Positions 25,158 to 33,651 are shown, counted from the stretch's first letter. The stretch: DNA of 64,000 nucleotides from JASHPR01 sp963778075 (GCA_963778075.1 CAVZTJ010000005.1:310001-374000), one strand, 5' to 3'. Notes: generated from the letters alone by a model not told the origin. Numbers and translations are program-made.

Positions 25158-25171
25158 GATATCTAGATATC
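25158..25171. promoter_or_regulatory. 14-bp perfect palindrome before the RHH gene (candidate operator)
   Basis: GATATCTAGATATC, an AT-rich perfect palindrome, lies 11 bases before the ATG at 25183, with a partial repeat TTTAGATCA between. There is no Shine-Dalgarno sequence, so the transcript may start close to the ATG. Ribbon-helix-helix antitoxins commonly bind such sites to repress their own operon. Confidence 0.55.
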
Positions 25172-25182
25172 TTTAGATCATT

Positions 25183-25437
25183 ATGGCAGAAAAGCTAACG
25201 CGCGGGGGTGGCAGCTCCCCAACGAAGAACATGGTGCTCCGGCTCGATGTGGACCTGGCCGAACGGCTGGCGGGCATCGCGGAGGTGGAAGGGCGCTCGG
25301 TTTCGGACGTCGCCCGCGAGGCGATCGCGGCTCTGGTGGAGGCGCGCCGCAGGGACAAGCGGTTCCGCAGGCTGCTGGAGGACAGCCTGGCCCGCCACCA
25401 GCGCTTGCTCGACCTGCTGCGCGGTGACGAGCCGTGA
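25183..25437 (+). CDS. Ribbon-helix-helix (CopG/Arc-like) protein, putative antitoxin
   Basis: The gene has 84 residues. KNMVLRLDVDLAERLAGIAE is the DNA-binding strand and first helix, and EGRSVSDVAREAIAALVEAR the second. A basic helical tail (RRRDKRFRRLLEDSLARHQR) would bind the partner. The stop overlaps the next gene's GTG by 4 bases, so the two are translated together. The palindrome just upstream is a likely self-operator. Confidence 0.8.
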   Translation: MAEKLTRGGGSSPTKNMVLRLDVDLAERLAGIAEVEGRSVSDVAREAIAALVEARRRDKRFRRLLEDSLARHQRLLDLLRGDEP

Positions 25438-26414
25438 CCGCGCTGGATGTCGCCGATCTCGTTGTGATCGGCGGGCAAGTGCTCGGCATAGGAACGGGTG
25501 CCGCACTCGAACAGATAGACCCGCAGGCCGCGGAGGCGGCCCTGGCCGAAGCCCCGGTTCCGCTCTCTCTCCCCGACAGCTATGCAGCGGCGGCGGCCTG
25601 CGCGCATCTGATGAGCGGACTTCTGCAGCATCCCCCATTTCCGGACCACCGGGAACGGGTAGCGGTCGCGGTCGGCCTGCAGTTCCTCGCCGTCAACGGC
25701 TGGCAGGCTGACCTGGACCCGCCGCACGTCGCCGTGATCGTCGTTCAGTGCCTGGCATCAGGGCGCATCGAGCCTGATGACATGGCCCTGTGGCTAGCGG
25801 CCAGGCTGTCTGCATCCGCGGCGCACGGCGCCAGAATGGCGCAGCTCAGAAATAAGGGAAGCCTCGTGCGACTCCCGCTGCACCGGCCTGCCCGGCGCGC
25901 CCGTGGCGGTGCCGGCATGTCTGTTGATGGCCGGATGCTGGCGCGGTTCAGCGACCACGCCGCCGCCGCTGTCTTCATGGCCCGGCAGGAGGCCCGGCGA
26001 CTGGGCCACGGCAGCGTCGATCCCGAGCACCTGCTGCTCGGCCTGATCCGGGTTGGAGAAGGGAACGGGATCTCCGCGCTGGACAGGCTCGGGGTCAGCC
26101 GGGAGGCACTGCGGCGGCAGCTGGAGGAAAGCATCGGCCACGGCCCCGGAGGGACTTACGGCCCCGTCCGGTTCAGCCGCCCGCGCGGGCAGAAGGTACT
26201 GACCTCCGCGCTGCCTGAGGCGCTTGCGCAGGGCACCACCGACATTTGCACCGCGCACCTCCTGCTCGCCCAATACCACGACGACGGACCCGCTTCCCGG
26301 ACGCTCGCCGGACTCGGGGCTACCGAGGACCGGGTCCGCGACACCGTTCGCGGCGCCACGGGCGTGGACCTGGAAGAACGTGTGACGTGTCGTGCTCGCG
26401 CAGCCCGCGTATGA
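25434..26414 (+). CDS. Doc/Fic-like domain fused to a Clp N-terminal domain
   Basis: The gene has 326 residues in one unbroken frame (GTG). Residues ~1-125 follow Doc-type Fic toxins: a helical start, AACAHLMSGLLQHPPFPDHR and VAVAVGLQFLAVNGWQADLD. At the active-site position it has HPPFPDHRER instead of HxFx(D/N)GNKR, so AMP or phosphate transfer may be lost or altered. Residues ~169-315 are two ClpA/ClpC N-domain repeats: MLARFSDHAAAAVFMARQEA, VDPEHLLLGLIRVGEGNGIS, and later CTAHLLLAQYHDDGPASRTL. This domain brings substrates to Clp proteases. With the RHH gene it resembles a Phd/Doc-like module with a protease-recruiting tail. Confidence 0.6.
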   Translation: MTALDVADLVVIGGQVLGIGTGAALEQIDPQAAEAALAEAPVPLSLPDSYAAAAACAHLMSGLLQHPPFPDHRERVAVAVGLQFLAVNGWQADLDPPHVAVIVVQCLASGRIEPDDMALWLAARLSASAAHGARMAQLRNKGSLVRLPLHRPARRARGGAGMSVDGRMLARFSDHAAAAVFMARQEARRLGHGSVDPEHLLLGLIRVGEGNGISALDRLGVSREALRRQLEESIGHGPGGTYGPVRFSRPRGQKVLTSALPEALAQGTTDICTAHLLLAQYHDDGPASRTLAGLGATEDRVRDTVRGATGVDLEERVTCRARAARV

Positions 26415-26516
26415 CCGCATCGGCGGTCAGCGGGGCGAAGCGGCTAGTCGTCGCGGCTCGGGAATGACAACCGAGCGGCGCCGTCTCTCAAAGCAGCGTC
26501 GATCAGGAGGCACGAC

Positions 26517-27278
26517 ATGGCCCGGATGGCCTACGACGATCAGACCGCGGCAGCGTTCAAGGCGGTCCGCGAGGTGCCGCGAGACGGGCTCGAGCACTGG
26601 CGCGAGGCGATAGGACGTCATCTCAGGCCGTTCCCCGGGATGACGGTGGCGGACATCGGCGCCGGGACCGGCGCGTTCGCCGCAGCCTTTAGCGACTGGT
26701 TCGGTCTCGGCATTCTCGCGGTCGAACCGTCGGCAGCGATGCTGGCCCAGATTCCGCGCCGGCCGGGTATCCAGGCGCTGGAGGGCGACGCCAGCACTCT
26801 GCCGCTTCCAGATGGCTCGGCCGACGGCGCCTGGCTGTCCCTCGTGATCCATCACATCGCCGACCTGGAAGCCGCGGCGCGGGAAATCCGCCGAGTTCTC
26901 CGGCCCGGCGCTCCGGTGCTGATCCGCCAGGGATTCCCGGGCAGGACCGACGCGACGCACACCTTTCCCTGGGAGTTCTTTCCCGAGACCGCACGGACTG
27001 CCGATACCTTCCCTTCGCTCGAGCAGACCTGCCAGGCGTTCGCCACCGCCGGATTCCGCCGCGACGCGCTCGAGCGTGTCCCCGAGACACTGACCAGCCT
27101 TGCCGATTTCCTCGCCCAGGCGGATACCTTCCGCCGCGCCGACACCAACATGCGCGCCCTCACCGATGAGGAGTTCCGGCGGGGCAAGGAACGGCTCCGG
27201 CGCGCCGTGCTGCAAACCGAGGAGACACGCAGCCCGAAATTCAGAACCAATTGGCTTGACCTCCTGGTTTTGCGCTGA
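26517..27278 (+). CDS. Class I SAM-dependent methyltransferase
   Basis: The gene has 253 residues. Motif I is VADIGAGTGAFAAAF (about residues 43-57), followed by an acidic strand end VEPSAAMLAQIPRR, the GDASTLPLPDGSADGAWLSL block and IRRVLRPGAPVLIRQGFPGR. This is a complete methyltransferase core of the UbiE/COQ5-like type; the acceptor cannot be told. A good ribosome site (GGAGG at about 26505-26509) precedes the ATG. It is followed by a patch of gene fragments. Confidence 0.85.
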   Translation: MARMAYDDQTAAAFKAVREVPRDGLEHWREAIGRHLRPFPGMTVADIGAGTGAFAAAFSDWFGLGILAVEPSAAMLAQIPRRPGIQALEGDASTLPLPDGSADGAWLSLVIHHIADLEAAAREIRRVLRPGAPVLIRQGFPGRTDATHTFPWEFFPETARTADTFPSLEQTCQAFATAGFRRDALERVPETLTSLADFLAQADTFRRADTNMRALTDEEFRRGKERLRRAVLQTEETRSPKFRTNWLDLLVLR

Positions 27279-27324
27279 GCTTCCTGGTCAGAACGGGAGC
27301 CGTGCGCACCTGCGGCCTCCCGCG

Positions 27325-27441
27325 TCGGCCGGGGAAGCTATCAGCCGGGTCGCTGCGCGCTGGGGGATTTATGACATGCCGCACTTCACCCGGACCTTCC
27401 GGGCGCGGTACGGAATGTCGCCGTCCGAGGCTAGGCAGCGC
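27325..27441 (+). pseudogene. AraC-family HTH C-terminal fragment
   Basis: A short piece reading SRVAARWGIYDMPHFTRTFR then ARYGMSPSEARQ, the second helix-turn-helix and closing motif of AraC/XylS regulators. The rest of the gene is missing on the 5' side. Confidence 0.6.
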
Positions 27442-27448
27442 CATGAGC

Positions 27449-27577
27449 TCAGCCAAGCAGGTCCTCTGGGCGCTTTGCGGCGAGATGGCCATGCAGCAGG
27501 CCGGTGGACTGGCCGACCTCGACGAGGTATCCGTCAGGGTCGCGCATGTAGCAGCGGATCTCTGCTCCACGGTCGAT
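27449..27577 (-). pseudogene. VOC/glyoxalase-family C-terminal fragment
   Basis: Leftward: DRGAEIRCYMRDPDGYLVEV then GQSTGLLHG and a stop at 27449. RDPDGYLVEVGQ is the last metal-binding strand of VOC-family enzymes. Only ~40 residues are left. It is head to head with the PRC-barrel fragment. Confidence 0.55.
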
Positions 27578-27796
27578 GCCGTCGACGGTGAGATCGGGCG
27601 GGTGCGGGGTTTCCTCGCCGACTCCGGCGATGACCGGATAACCCATGTGCTCCTCCAGGAAGGGCATCTGTGGGGGCGCAAGGAAATCGCCATCCCGATC
27701 AGTGCCGTGACCGGAGTCCAGGACGGAATCCGGCTCAACATCACCAAGCAGCAGGTGGAGGAGCTGCCGCCCGCAGATATCGATCACTCCGGCTAG
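27560..27796 (+). pseudogene. PRC-barrel-like fragment
   Basis: Rightward: AVDGEIGRVRGFLADSGDDR, THVLLQEGHLWGRKEIAIPI and IRLNITKQQVEELPPADIDH to the stop at 27794. The DGEIGRVRGFL and GRKEIAIPI strands are PRC-barrel-like. It shares LLQEGH-GRKE-A-PI-AVT and the ELPPADID end with the broken gene at 23534-23841. A proper start codon is not apparent, so it looks like a fragment, though the frame continues upstream. Confidence 0.5.
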
Positions 27797-27806
27797 GGCT
27801 CGATCG

Positions 27807-27887
27807 CCCGGCGGGAAGCACCGGACAGCCCGGCGGGAAGCACCGGACAGCCGGGTGGGAAGCACCGGACAGCCGGGTGGGTGGCAA
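27807..27887 (+). repeat. 22-bp tandem repeat, about 3.7 copies
   Basis: Unit CCCGGCGGGAAGCACCGGAC+AG occurs at 27807-27828 and 27829-27850, with a variant starting CCGGGTGGG at 27851-27872 and a partial fourth copy to 27887. It lies 31 bases before the SDR start and may vary in copy number. Confidence 0.8.
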
Positions 27888-27917
27888 CCCAGCCGCGGTG
27901 GCTGATAGGAAGCCTCC

Positions 27918-28655
27918 ATGGGAGGGCTCACCGACAAGATCGCGATTGTGACCGGCGGCGGCCAGGGCATCGGCAGGGCGATCGCCGAGAAGCTCGCCGC
28001 CGAGGGGGCGACCGCGGTCGTCACCGACCTGGTGGGACAGAACGCCAGCCAGACCGCGGACGGGCTGCCGGGAGCCGTCGCGATGGGCGTTGACGTCACC
28101 GACCGCCAGGCCGTGCAGGCCATGGCCGACCAGGTCGTACAGCTGTTCGGGCGCATCGACGTCCTGATCAACAACGCTGGCTGGGACAAGGCCAGCCCGT
28201 TTGTCGACTCCGAACCGGGCGACTGGGACCGGGCGATCGCCGTCAACCTGTACGGCGTGCTGCATACCTGCAAGGCAGTCCTGCCGATCATGGCCGCGCA
28301 GGGCGGCGGGGCGGTGGTGAACCTGGGCTCGGACGCCGGCCGGGTGGGATCGTCCGGGGAGGCCGTCTATTCGGCGGCCAAGGGCGGGGTCATCGCGTTT
28401 ACCAAGTCGCTCGCCCGGGAGATGGCACGCCACCAGGTCAGGGTCAATTGCGTCTGCCCCGGCCCCACCGACACCGCGCTGTTCGCGTCGTTCGCCGGGC
28501 CGAAGCTCCGGGAGGCGCTCACCAAGGCGATCCCGTTCCGCAGACTCGGACAGCCGGCCGATGTGGCGAACGTCGTCGCGTTCCTCGCCTCGGACGAGGC
28601 ATCCTTCGTCACCGGCCAGACCGTCAGCGTCAGCGGCGGCCTCACGATGAGCTGA
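27918..28655 (+). CDS. SDR-family oxidoreductase
   Basis: The gene has 245 residues. The classical SDR motifs are all present: cofactor site TGGGQGIG (near residue 13), NNAG (LINNAGW), catalytic Ser in NLGSDAGRVG and YSAAK (Tyr-x-x-x-Lys). The C-terminus FVTGQTVSVSGGLTMS is typical. An Asp after the second strand (VVTDLVG) suggests NAD(H) preference. Closest in style to 2-hydroxycyclohexanecarboxyl-CoA or 3-oxoacyl dehydrogenases; the substrate is not determinable. The gentisate dioxygenase follows 100 bases later on the same strand, so an aromatic-degradation role is plausible. Confidence 0.88.
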   Translation: MGGLTDKIAIVTGGGQGIGRAIAEKLAAEGATAVVTDLVGQNASQTADGLPGAVAMGVDVTDRQAVQAMADQVVQLFGRIDVLINNAGWDKASPFVDSEPGDWDRAIAVNLYGVLHTCKAVLPIMAAQGGGAVVNLGSDAGRVGSSGEAVYSAAKGGVIAFTKSLAREMARHQVRVNCVCPGPTDTALFASFAGPKLREALTKAIPFRRLGQPADVANVVAFLASDEASFVTGQTVSVSGGLTMS

Positions 28656-28757
28656 GGCTAGCGCCGAAGCGGCTCGGGTCAGCTACGAAGTTTCCCTGGC
28701 GGCTGCGCGACTGAGACACTGACGAAAAGCATCAACATCGTCGAGGAGGTCGCGGCG

Positions 28758-29927
28758 ATGGCGATGCTGCTCAACCTCGATCTGACGGAGGCACCGAAGG
28801 TGACCAGCCTGAGGAACGAACCGGCCGCGACCGACTTCGACCGTCCCGAGCATCAGGCTAAGCTCGCCGACCTCTACCGCGACTTCGAGGCGGCCGGCAT
28901 GACGCCGCTGTGGCGCACCCGCGAGGGCCTGATGCCGCCGCATCCGCAGCCGCGCGCCGTACCGCATCTGTGGCGGTGGGCCGAGCTGTACCCGCTCGCC
29001 GCGCGCAGCGCGGACCTGGTGCCGGTCGGGAGGGGCGGTGAACGCCGCGCGATCGGGCTCGGCAACCCAGGCCTGCCCGGGGATCCCTACGCCACGCCCA
29101 CGCTGTGGGCCGCGATCCAGTACCTCGCTCCCCGGGAGAGCGCGCCCGAGCACCGGCACACCCAGTCCGCGTTCCGGTTCGTCCTGGAGGGCGAGGGCGT
29201 GTGGACGGTGGTCGACGGCGACCCGGTGGCGATGCGCCCCGGCGATCTGCTGCTCACCCCGGGGTGGCACTTTCACGGCCACCAGAACGTCTCCGACACC
29301 CCGATGGCGTGGCTGGACGGCCTCGACATCCCGCTCGTCGCCACCATTGACCAGGGGTTCTTTGAGTTCGGCCCGGACGAGCTGCAGGACACCGCGACGC
29401 CGGACCGCAGCCGCAGCGAGCGGCTGTGGGGCGGCCCTGGCCTGGTACCGGTCTCGGCCGCGGGACGGCCGTACCCGGCATCCCCGCTGATGGCGTACAG
29501 GTGGGCGCATACCGACGCCGCGCTGGCCGCGCAGCTCGAGCTCGACGACGCAGGCCATCCCGGCGTCGTGGCGCCCGGTCACGCCGCCGTGCGGTTCACC
29601 AACCCCACGACCGGAGGCGACGCGCTGACCACGATGCGGACCGAGATGCACCGCCTCCGGGCCGGCACCGGCACCGCGCCCACCCGGACGACGGCGTCCT
29701 CGGTGTGGCAGGTCTTCGACGGCAGCGGCATGGTCGCACTCGACGGTGATTCACTCCGGCTGACCCGCGGCGACGTGTTCGCCGTTCCCTCGTGGTGCGA
29801 GCTGGCCTTGCACGCCGACTCCGGCCTGGACCTGTTCACCTTCTCCGACGCACCCGTGGTCGAGAAGCTGTCGCTGCTGCGCATGGAGGTCAGGCCGTCG
29901 GGAGCACGCCGCGTAGACTCGGGGTAG
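28758..29927 (+). CDS. Gentisate 1,2-dioxygenase (bicupin)
   Basis: The gene has 389 residues, the usual length. The first cupin contains YLAPRESAPEHRHTQSAFRF (metal histidines in EHRH), with VDGDPVAMRPGDLLLTPGWH and the later His in HFHGH. The second cupin (TGTAPTRTTASSVWQVFDGS to RLTRGDVFAVPSWCELALHA) has lost most metal ligands, as in the family. The Fe(II) enzyme opens the ring of gentisate to maleylpyruvate. Partner genes (maleylpyruvate isomerase, fumarylpyruvate hydrolase) are not in the window. Confidence 0.85.
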   Translation: MAMLLNLDLTEAPKVTSLRNEPAATDFDRPEHQAKLADLYRDFEAAGMTPLWRTREGLMPPHPQPRAVPHLWRWAELYPLAARSADLVPVGRGGERRAIGLGNPGLPGDPYATPTLWAAIQYLAPRESAPEHRHTQSAFRFVLEGEGVWTVVDGDPVAMRPGDLLLTPGWHFHGHQNVSDTPMAWLDGLDIPLVATIDQGFFEFGPDELQDTATPDRSRSERLWGGPGLVPVSAAGRPYPASPLMAYRWAHTDAALAAQLELDDAGHPGVVAPGHAAVRFTNPTTGGDALTTMRTEMHRLRAGTGTAPTRTTASSVWQVFDGSGMVALDGDSLRLTRGDVFAVPSWCELALHADSGLDLFTFSDAPVVEKLSLLRMEVRPSGARRVDSG

Positions 29928-29952
29928 CACACAGTACACGGAGGAGGACGTT

Positions 29953-30729
29953 GTGCGAGTCGGTGCTGGCTCCCCCGTGCACTCCTCCGGTTCGGGGTTC
30001 ACGTTCACGATCGGCTCAGGCGAAGCCACGCTGCGCCCGATGATGTGGATGTTCCTCGCAATACTGGCGACGTTCCTGATCACGAGGACCGTGACCAGGC
30101 TGATCCGGTCCGGCAGTGGCGGCGGTGTCGGGCTGGGCAACCTGCGGTTCGGGGGCACCCACGTCCACCATCAGGTCTTCGGCATCCTGATCATCATCGG
30201 CACGGGCATCGTGCTGGTGTCAGCAACCCCGCACGGAGTGACGCTCGACGTCGCCGCCGCGGTGTTCGGCGTGGGCGTCGGCCTGACCGTCGACGAGTTC
30301 GCGCTCTGGTTCCACCTGGAGGACGTCTACTGGACCAGCGAGGGGCGAAAGTCGGTCGACGCGATCTTCTGCGTGCTGGTAGTGACCGGCGCGCTCATCG
30401 GCGGGACAAGCTTCCTGTCCGGGCACGTCGGCACCGCGGCATGGTGGTCGTCGGTCGGCTTGCTCGCCGTCGACCTCGCGCTGAGCGTGGTATGCCTGCT
30501 CAAGGGCAAGGTCACGACCGGCGTCGCCGGCGTGTTCATCGGCGTCGTGGCCATCGTTGGCGCCGTCAGGCTGGCCAAACCGGGCTCCTGGTGGGCAGCA
30601 CGCCGCTACACCAGCCGACCGCAGCGCGCCGCCCGCGCCGCGACCCGTTACGGCGATCGCTACCAGGAACGCTGGAACCGGCTGCGCGACCTCGTCGCCG
30701 GTGCGCCGTCCAAGGAACGCCAGGGCTAG
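29953..30729 (+). CDS. Integral membrane protein (hypothetical)
   Basis: The gene has 258 residues from a GTG preceded by GGAGGAGG. Six or so membrane helices are visible, e.g. MMWMFLAILATFLITRTVTR, VFGILIIIGTGIVLVSATP and AGVFIGVVAIVGAVRLAKPG. The soluble loop GGTHVHHQVFG and the phrase FALWFHLEDVYWTSEGRKSV are conserved in actinomycete membrane proteins of unknown role. The basic C-terminus (RPQRAARAATRYGDRYQERW) is cytoplasmic. It lies 25 bases after the gentisate gene. Confidence 0.7.
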   Translation: MRVGAGSPVHSSGSGFTFTIGSGEATLRPMMWMFLAILATFLITRTVTRLIRSGSGGGVGLGNLRFGGTHVHHQVFGILIIIGTGIVLVSATPHGVTLDVAAAVFGVGVGLTVDEFALWFHLEDVYWTSEGRKSVDAIFCVLVVTGALIGGTSFLSGHVGTAAWWSSVGLLAVDLALSVVCLLKGKVTTGVAGVFIGVVAIVGAVRLAKPGSWWAARRYTSRPQRAARAATRYGDRYQERWNRLRDLVAGAPSKERQG

Positions 30730-30762
30730 CGAACGGCGGTCACCCGGTGCCCGGCCCCGGGC

Positions 30763-31248
30763 TCAGCGAACCCGGTAAAAGGCGGTCGGGTACCACCACG
30801 GGCCCCACTGGATCCAGCCGACGATCTGCCCGGGGGCGTGTGCGCCGAAGGTCCAGTTGCCGTGCGCGTAGAGCTCCACGTGCCCGGGGCCGTAGAACGC
30901 CAGGTCGCCCTTTTGCGGGCGGCTGACCCGCACCAGGAGCCGGCTTCCCAGCATTCCCGAGGTGGTACGCGGCAGCTTGATCCCGGCGTGCTTGTAGGCC
31001 TCCATGACCAGGCCGGAACAGTCGTAGCCGCGCGGCCCGGTGCCGCCATATTCGTAGGCCTTGCGGTACTGGGTCCTGGCCCAGTAGAACGCGCGGAGCC
31101 GCGGCGGGAGCACCTTCCGCGCCGCGGCGGTGCTCTGAACTGAATAAGCAGGCGCGGCGAGTGCCGGGCCGGCGGTGAACGTTAGGGCGACCACGAAGGC
31201 CGCAATGAAAAGGGACAGCAGCTTGCGATGGTGGCCGGACACCGGCAC
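30763..31248 (-). CDS. Secreted NlpC/P60 cell-wall endopeptidase
   Basis: The gene has 161 residues. A signal peptide spans ~1-32 (LLSLFIAAFVVALTFTAGPA, then ALAAPA). The NlpC/P60 triad is visible: Cys in GPRGYDCSGLVMEAYKHAG, His in GPGHVELYAHGNWTF, and a third polar residue further on. QKGDLAFYG is the usual connecting strand. The enzyme would cut D-Glu/meso-DAP links in peptidoglycan. It is a short single-domain form without SH3 or coiled-coil parts. Convergent with the membrane protein at 29953. Confidence 0.88.
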   Translation of the reverse strand: MPVSGHHRKLLSLFIAAFVVALTFTAGPALAAPAYSVQSTAAARKVLPPRLRAFYWARTQYRKAYEYGGTGPRGYDCSGLVMEAYKHAGIKLPRTTSGMLGSRLLVRVSRPQKGDLAFYGPGHVELYAHGNWTFGAHAPGQIVGWIQWGPWWYPTAFYRVR

Positions 31249-31423
31249 CTTCCCTGCAACAGGGAGCGCTCACCGGAAAACGGCGATGGTGTCAGCCGGG
31301 GGCAGGGGCGGAACAAGCCGCGGAGCGCCTGACCTGTGCGACGCTAGCGGGTGCTCAGGTATCTGTCCGGCGAACGGCCGATAAATGGCTCGACTGGGCC
31401 ATGCTCTGCGGGCTCATTTCAGC

Positions 31424-33178
31424 TCATTTCGTTGGGCCGGAACGGTTCGCTGGTGGCGAGGTGTGGTGTGGTTCGGGAGCCGTTTTCGGGGGTTCCGCGG
31501 CGGCGCCGGGATCGGCGTAACGGCCGCCGCGCATCAGTGACGCGAGGCCCGCGAGCGCGGCCAGCCCGGCCGCCACGGCGAACACCACGACCAGGCCGTG
31601 GTGGAACGGCCCGGAGATCAGGTCGGGGAAGAACGCCCTGCCGGTGAGGACTCGCTGGCTCGCCGCCGGCAGCGAGGACAGCGCACCCATGGACGCCAGC
31701 AGGTGCCCAATCGGGTTCACCCCCAGGACGGATGCGAACAGCGAGGAGACCGGCGGCAGGGTGCCGATCTGATGAGCTACGGCGTGCGGCACGCCCTGAC
31801 GCTGCAGGCCGCTGGTCAGCGTCGTCGGCAGGGTGCTTGCCAGCCCGGCGATCATGAGCGAGAAGAACACGCCGATCGACAGCGCCGTGCCGGAGTTCTG
31901 AAAGGTCGACCGCATCCCGGATGCCGCGCCGCGGTGCCGCGCCGGAACGCTGCCCATGATCGACGAGGAATTGGGCGATGCGAACATCCCGCTGCCAATC
32001 CCGTTCGCGGCGATGAGCAGGGCGAAAGCCCAATAGGGGAAGTCGACGGGCAGCAGCATCAGCCCGATGAAGCTGCCGCCGAACACGGCCATGCCGGCGC
32101 TGGCGATGCCGCGGGAGCCGAAGCGGTCGGAAAGGATCCCTGAGGTCGGGCCCGCGATGAGGAAGCCGCTGGTCAGCGGCAGCAGGTAGATGCCGGCCCA
32201 CAACGGCGTTTCGGTGTAGGCGTAGCCGTGCAGGGGCAGCCAGATCCCCTGGAGCCAGATGATGAGCATGAATTGCAGCCCGCCCCGGGCGATGGCGGTC
32301 AGCAGGCCGGCGATGCTCCCGGCCGTGAACGCCCGGATCCGGAACAGGGCGATGTGAAACATCGGGTCGGCGATCCTGGTCTCGATGACGGCGAACGCCG
32401 CCAGCAGGGCGACGCCGACGACGAGCAGCCCGATGACCACCGGGTTGGCCCAGCCCATGCTGTCGTGCCCGTATGGCTGGATGCCGTCGGTGATGCCGAT
32501 CAGGACCGCGCCAAGGCCGAGGGCGAACGTGATGTTCCCCCACCAGTCGATGCGGGCCCGGTGCCGCTCACCGTTGTCGCGCAGCTTCCAGTAGGCCCAC
32601 AGGGTTCCGTAGATCCCGACGGGCACGTTGATCCAGAAGACCGCGCGCCAGTCCCACGCGGCCAGCAGGCCACCTGCGACCAGGCCGATGAACTGGCCGG
32701 CCAGGCCGGCGATCTGGTTCGTCCCCAGCGCGAAGCCGCGCTGCTCGGCGGGAAAGGCGTCGGTCAGGATCGCGGCCGAGTTGGCCATGAGCATGGACCC
32801 GCCGACGGCCTGGAGCACCCGCCAGCCGATCAGCCACAGCGCGCCGCGACCGCCGATGTACGGGTCGAACGACAGCAGCACCGAGGCCGCCGTGAAGACC
32901 ACGAACCCCGCGTTGTAGATCTTGACGCGGCCGTAGATGTCGCCGAGGCGGCCGAGGGTGACCACGAGCACGGCCTGGACCAGCCGGTACCCCATGATCA
33001 TCCACAGCAGGTAGCTGATGTTGCCGGGCGCCAGCGGATCCAGGTGAATGCCCCGGAAGATCGCTGGCAGCGCGATGATGACGATCGACCCGTCAAGGGT
33101 GGCCATGAACATGCCGGCGGTCGTGTTCGCCAGCGCCACCCACTTGTAGCGGTCCTCCCGGTTATCCGCGCCCGCCAT
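31424..33178 (-). CDS. MFS drug-efflux transporter (DHA2, 14 TM)
   Basis: The gene has 584 residues with about 14 membrane helices. Near the N-terminus, TTAGMFMATLDGSIVIIALP holds motif D1 (LDxTxVxxALP-like), and LGRLGDIYGRVKIYNAG is motif A. A second half with GGSFIGLMLLPVDFPYWAF and a polar tail ends KTAPEPHHTSPPANRSG. This type exports toxic compounds or antibiotics by proton antiport. It begins on the last base of the MarR gene, so the regulator and pump form one operon. Confidence 0.88.
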   Translation of the reverse strand: MAGADNREDRYKWVALANTTAGMFMATLDGSIVIIALPAIFRGIHLDPLAPGNISYLLWMIMGYRLVQAVLVVTLGRLGDIYGRVKIYNAGFVVFTAASVLLSFDPYIGGRGALWLIGWRVLQAVGGSMLMANSAAILTDAFPAEQRGFALGTNQIAGLAGQFIGLVAGGLLAAWDWRAVFWINVPVGIYGTLWAYWKLRDNGERHRARIDWWGNITFALGLGAVLIGITDGIQPYGHDSMGWANPVVIGLLVVGVALLAAFAVIETRIADPMFHIALFRIRAFTAGSIAGLLTAIARGGLQFMLIIWLQGIWLPLHGYAYTETPLWAGIYLLPLTSGFLIAGPTSGILSDRFGSRGIASAGMAVFGGSFIGLMLLPVDFPYWAFALLIAANGIGSGMFASPNSSSIMGSVPARHRGAASGMRSTFQNSGTALSIGVFFSLMIAGLASTLPTTLTSGLQRQGVPHAVAHQIGTLPPVSSLFASVLGVNPIGHLLASMGALSSLPAASQRVLTGRAFFPDLISGPFHHGLVVVFAVAAGLAALAGLASLMRGGRYADPGAAAEPPKTAPEPHHTSPPANRSGPTK

Positions 33179-33615
33179 CAGATGCTCTCGGCCAGCCGCT
33201 CGAGCAGCGGTGATGCCGCAGCCAGCAACTGGATCTCCGCGGGCGTGAACCCGGCCGAGAGGGCCTTCGCGAGCCGCTCGGTGCGCGCGTTCCGCTTGTC
33301 CCGCAGCAGTCGCGACCCGGCGTCGGTGACCGACAGCACTGCCCGCCTGCCGTCGCCAGGGTCGGGGCGCCGCTCGATCAGGCCCTTCGTCTCGAGCGCG
33401 CCGAGCGTCGCACCCATCGACTGCGGGCTGATCTGCTCCAGCTTCGCGAGCGCGCTCGCGGTCGCGGGACCGCCGCGGTCAAGGCGGGTCAGAGCCGAGC
33501 TCTCGGGCAGCGTGAGCTCGCCGTCGGTCCGCGTCTGGCGTAGCCGCCGCAGCAGCAGGCCGATGCTGACCCGCAGCGCCCCGGCGACCTCGTGCACATC
33601 CGGTCCAGGCATCAT
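33178..33615 (-). CDS. MarR-family transcriptional regulator
   Basis: The gene has 145 residues. The winged-helix core reads LPESSALTRLDRGGPATASA, LAKLEQISPQSMGATLGALE (recognition helix) and TKGLIERRPDPGDGRRAVLS (the wing with its DxRR-type motif). Its stop overlaps the start of the efflux gene. It likely represses the pump and is released by the pump's substrates. The 20-bp inverted repeat at 33632-33651, just before the start, is the best operator candidate. Confidence 0.88.
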   Translation of the reverse strand: MMPGPDVHEVAGALRVSIGLLLRRLRQTRTDGELTLPESSALTRLDRGGPATASALAKLEQISPQSMGATLGALETKGLIERRPDPGDGRRAVLSVTDAGSRLLRDKRNARTERLAKALSAGFTPAEIQLLAAASPLLERLAESI

Positions 33616-33631
33616 ATTAGTAAGGCTAGGC

Positions 33632-33651
33632 TGATAAGCCTCTCCTTATCA
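33632..33651. promoter_or_regulatory. Candidate MarR operator
   Basis: TGATAAG-CCTCTC-CTTATCA is a perfect 7-base inverted repeat with a 6-base spacer, 17 bases upstream of the MarR start (33615). It is AT-richer than its surroundings, as is typical for MarR sites. Confidence 0.6.

Noticed and set aside
31249..31423. Cyclic-di-AMP (ydaO-type) riboswitch before the NlpC/P60 gene
   Set aside because: Such switches often precede cell-wall hydrolases in actinomycetes, but I could not find the conserved core in the 175 bases upstream.
32228..33634. 468-codon rightward frame over the MFS/MarR operon
   Set aside because: Composition (Asp/Gln/Arg/Gly-rich) is that of an antisense shadow; the leftward genes have clear motifs.
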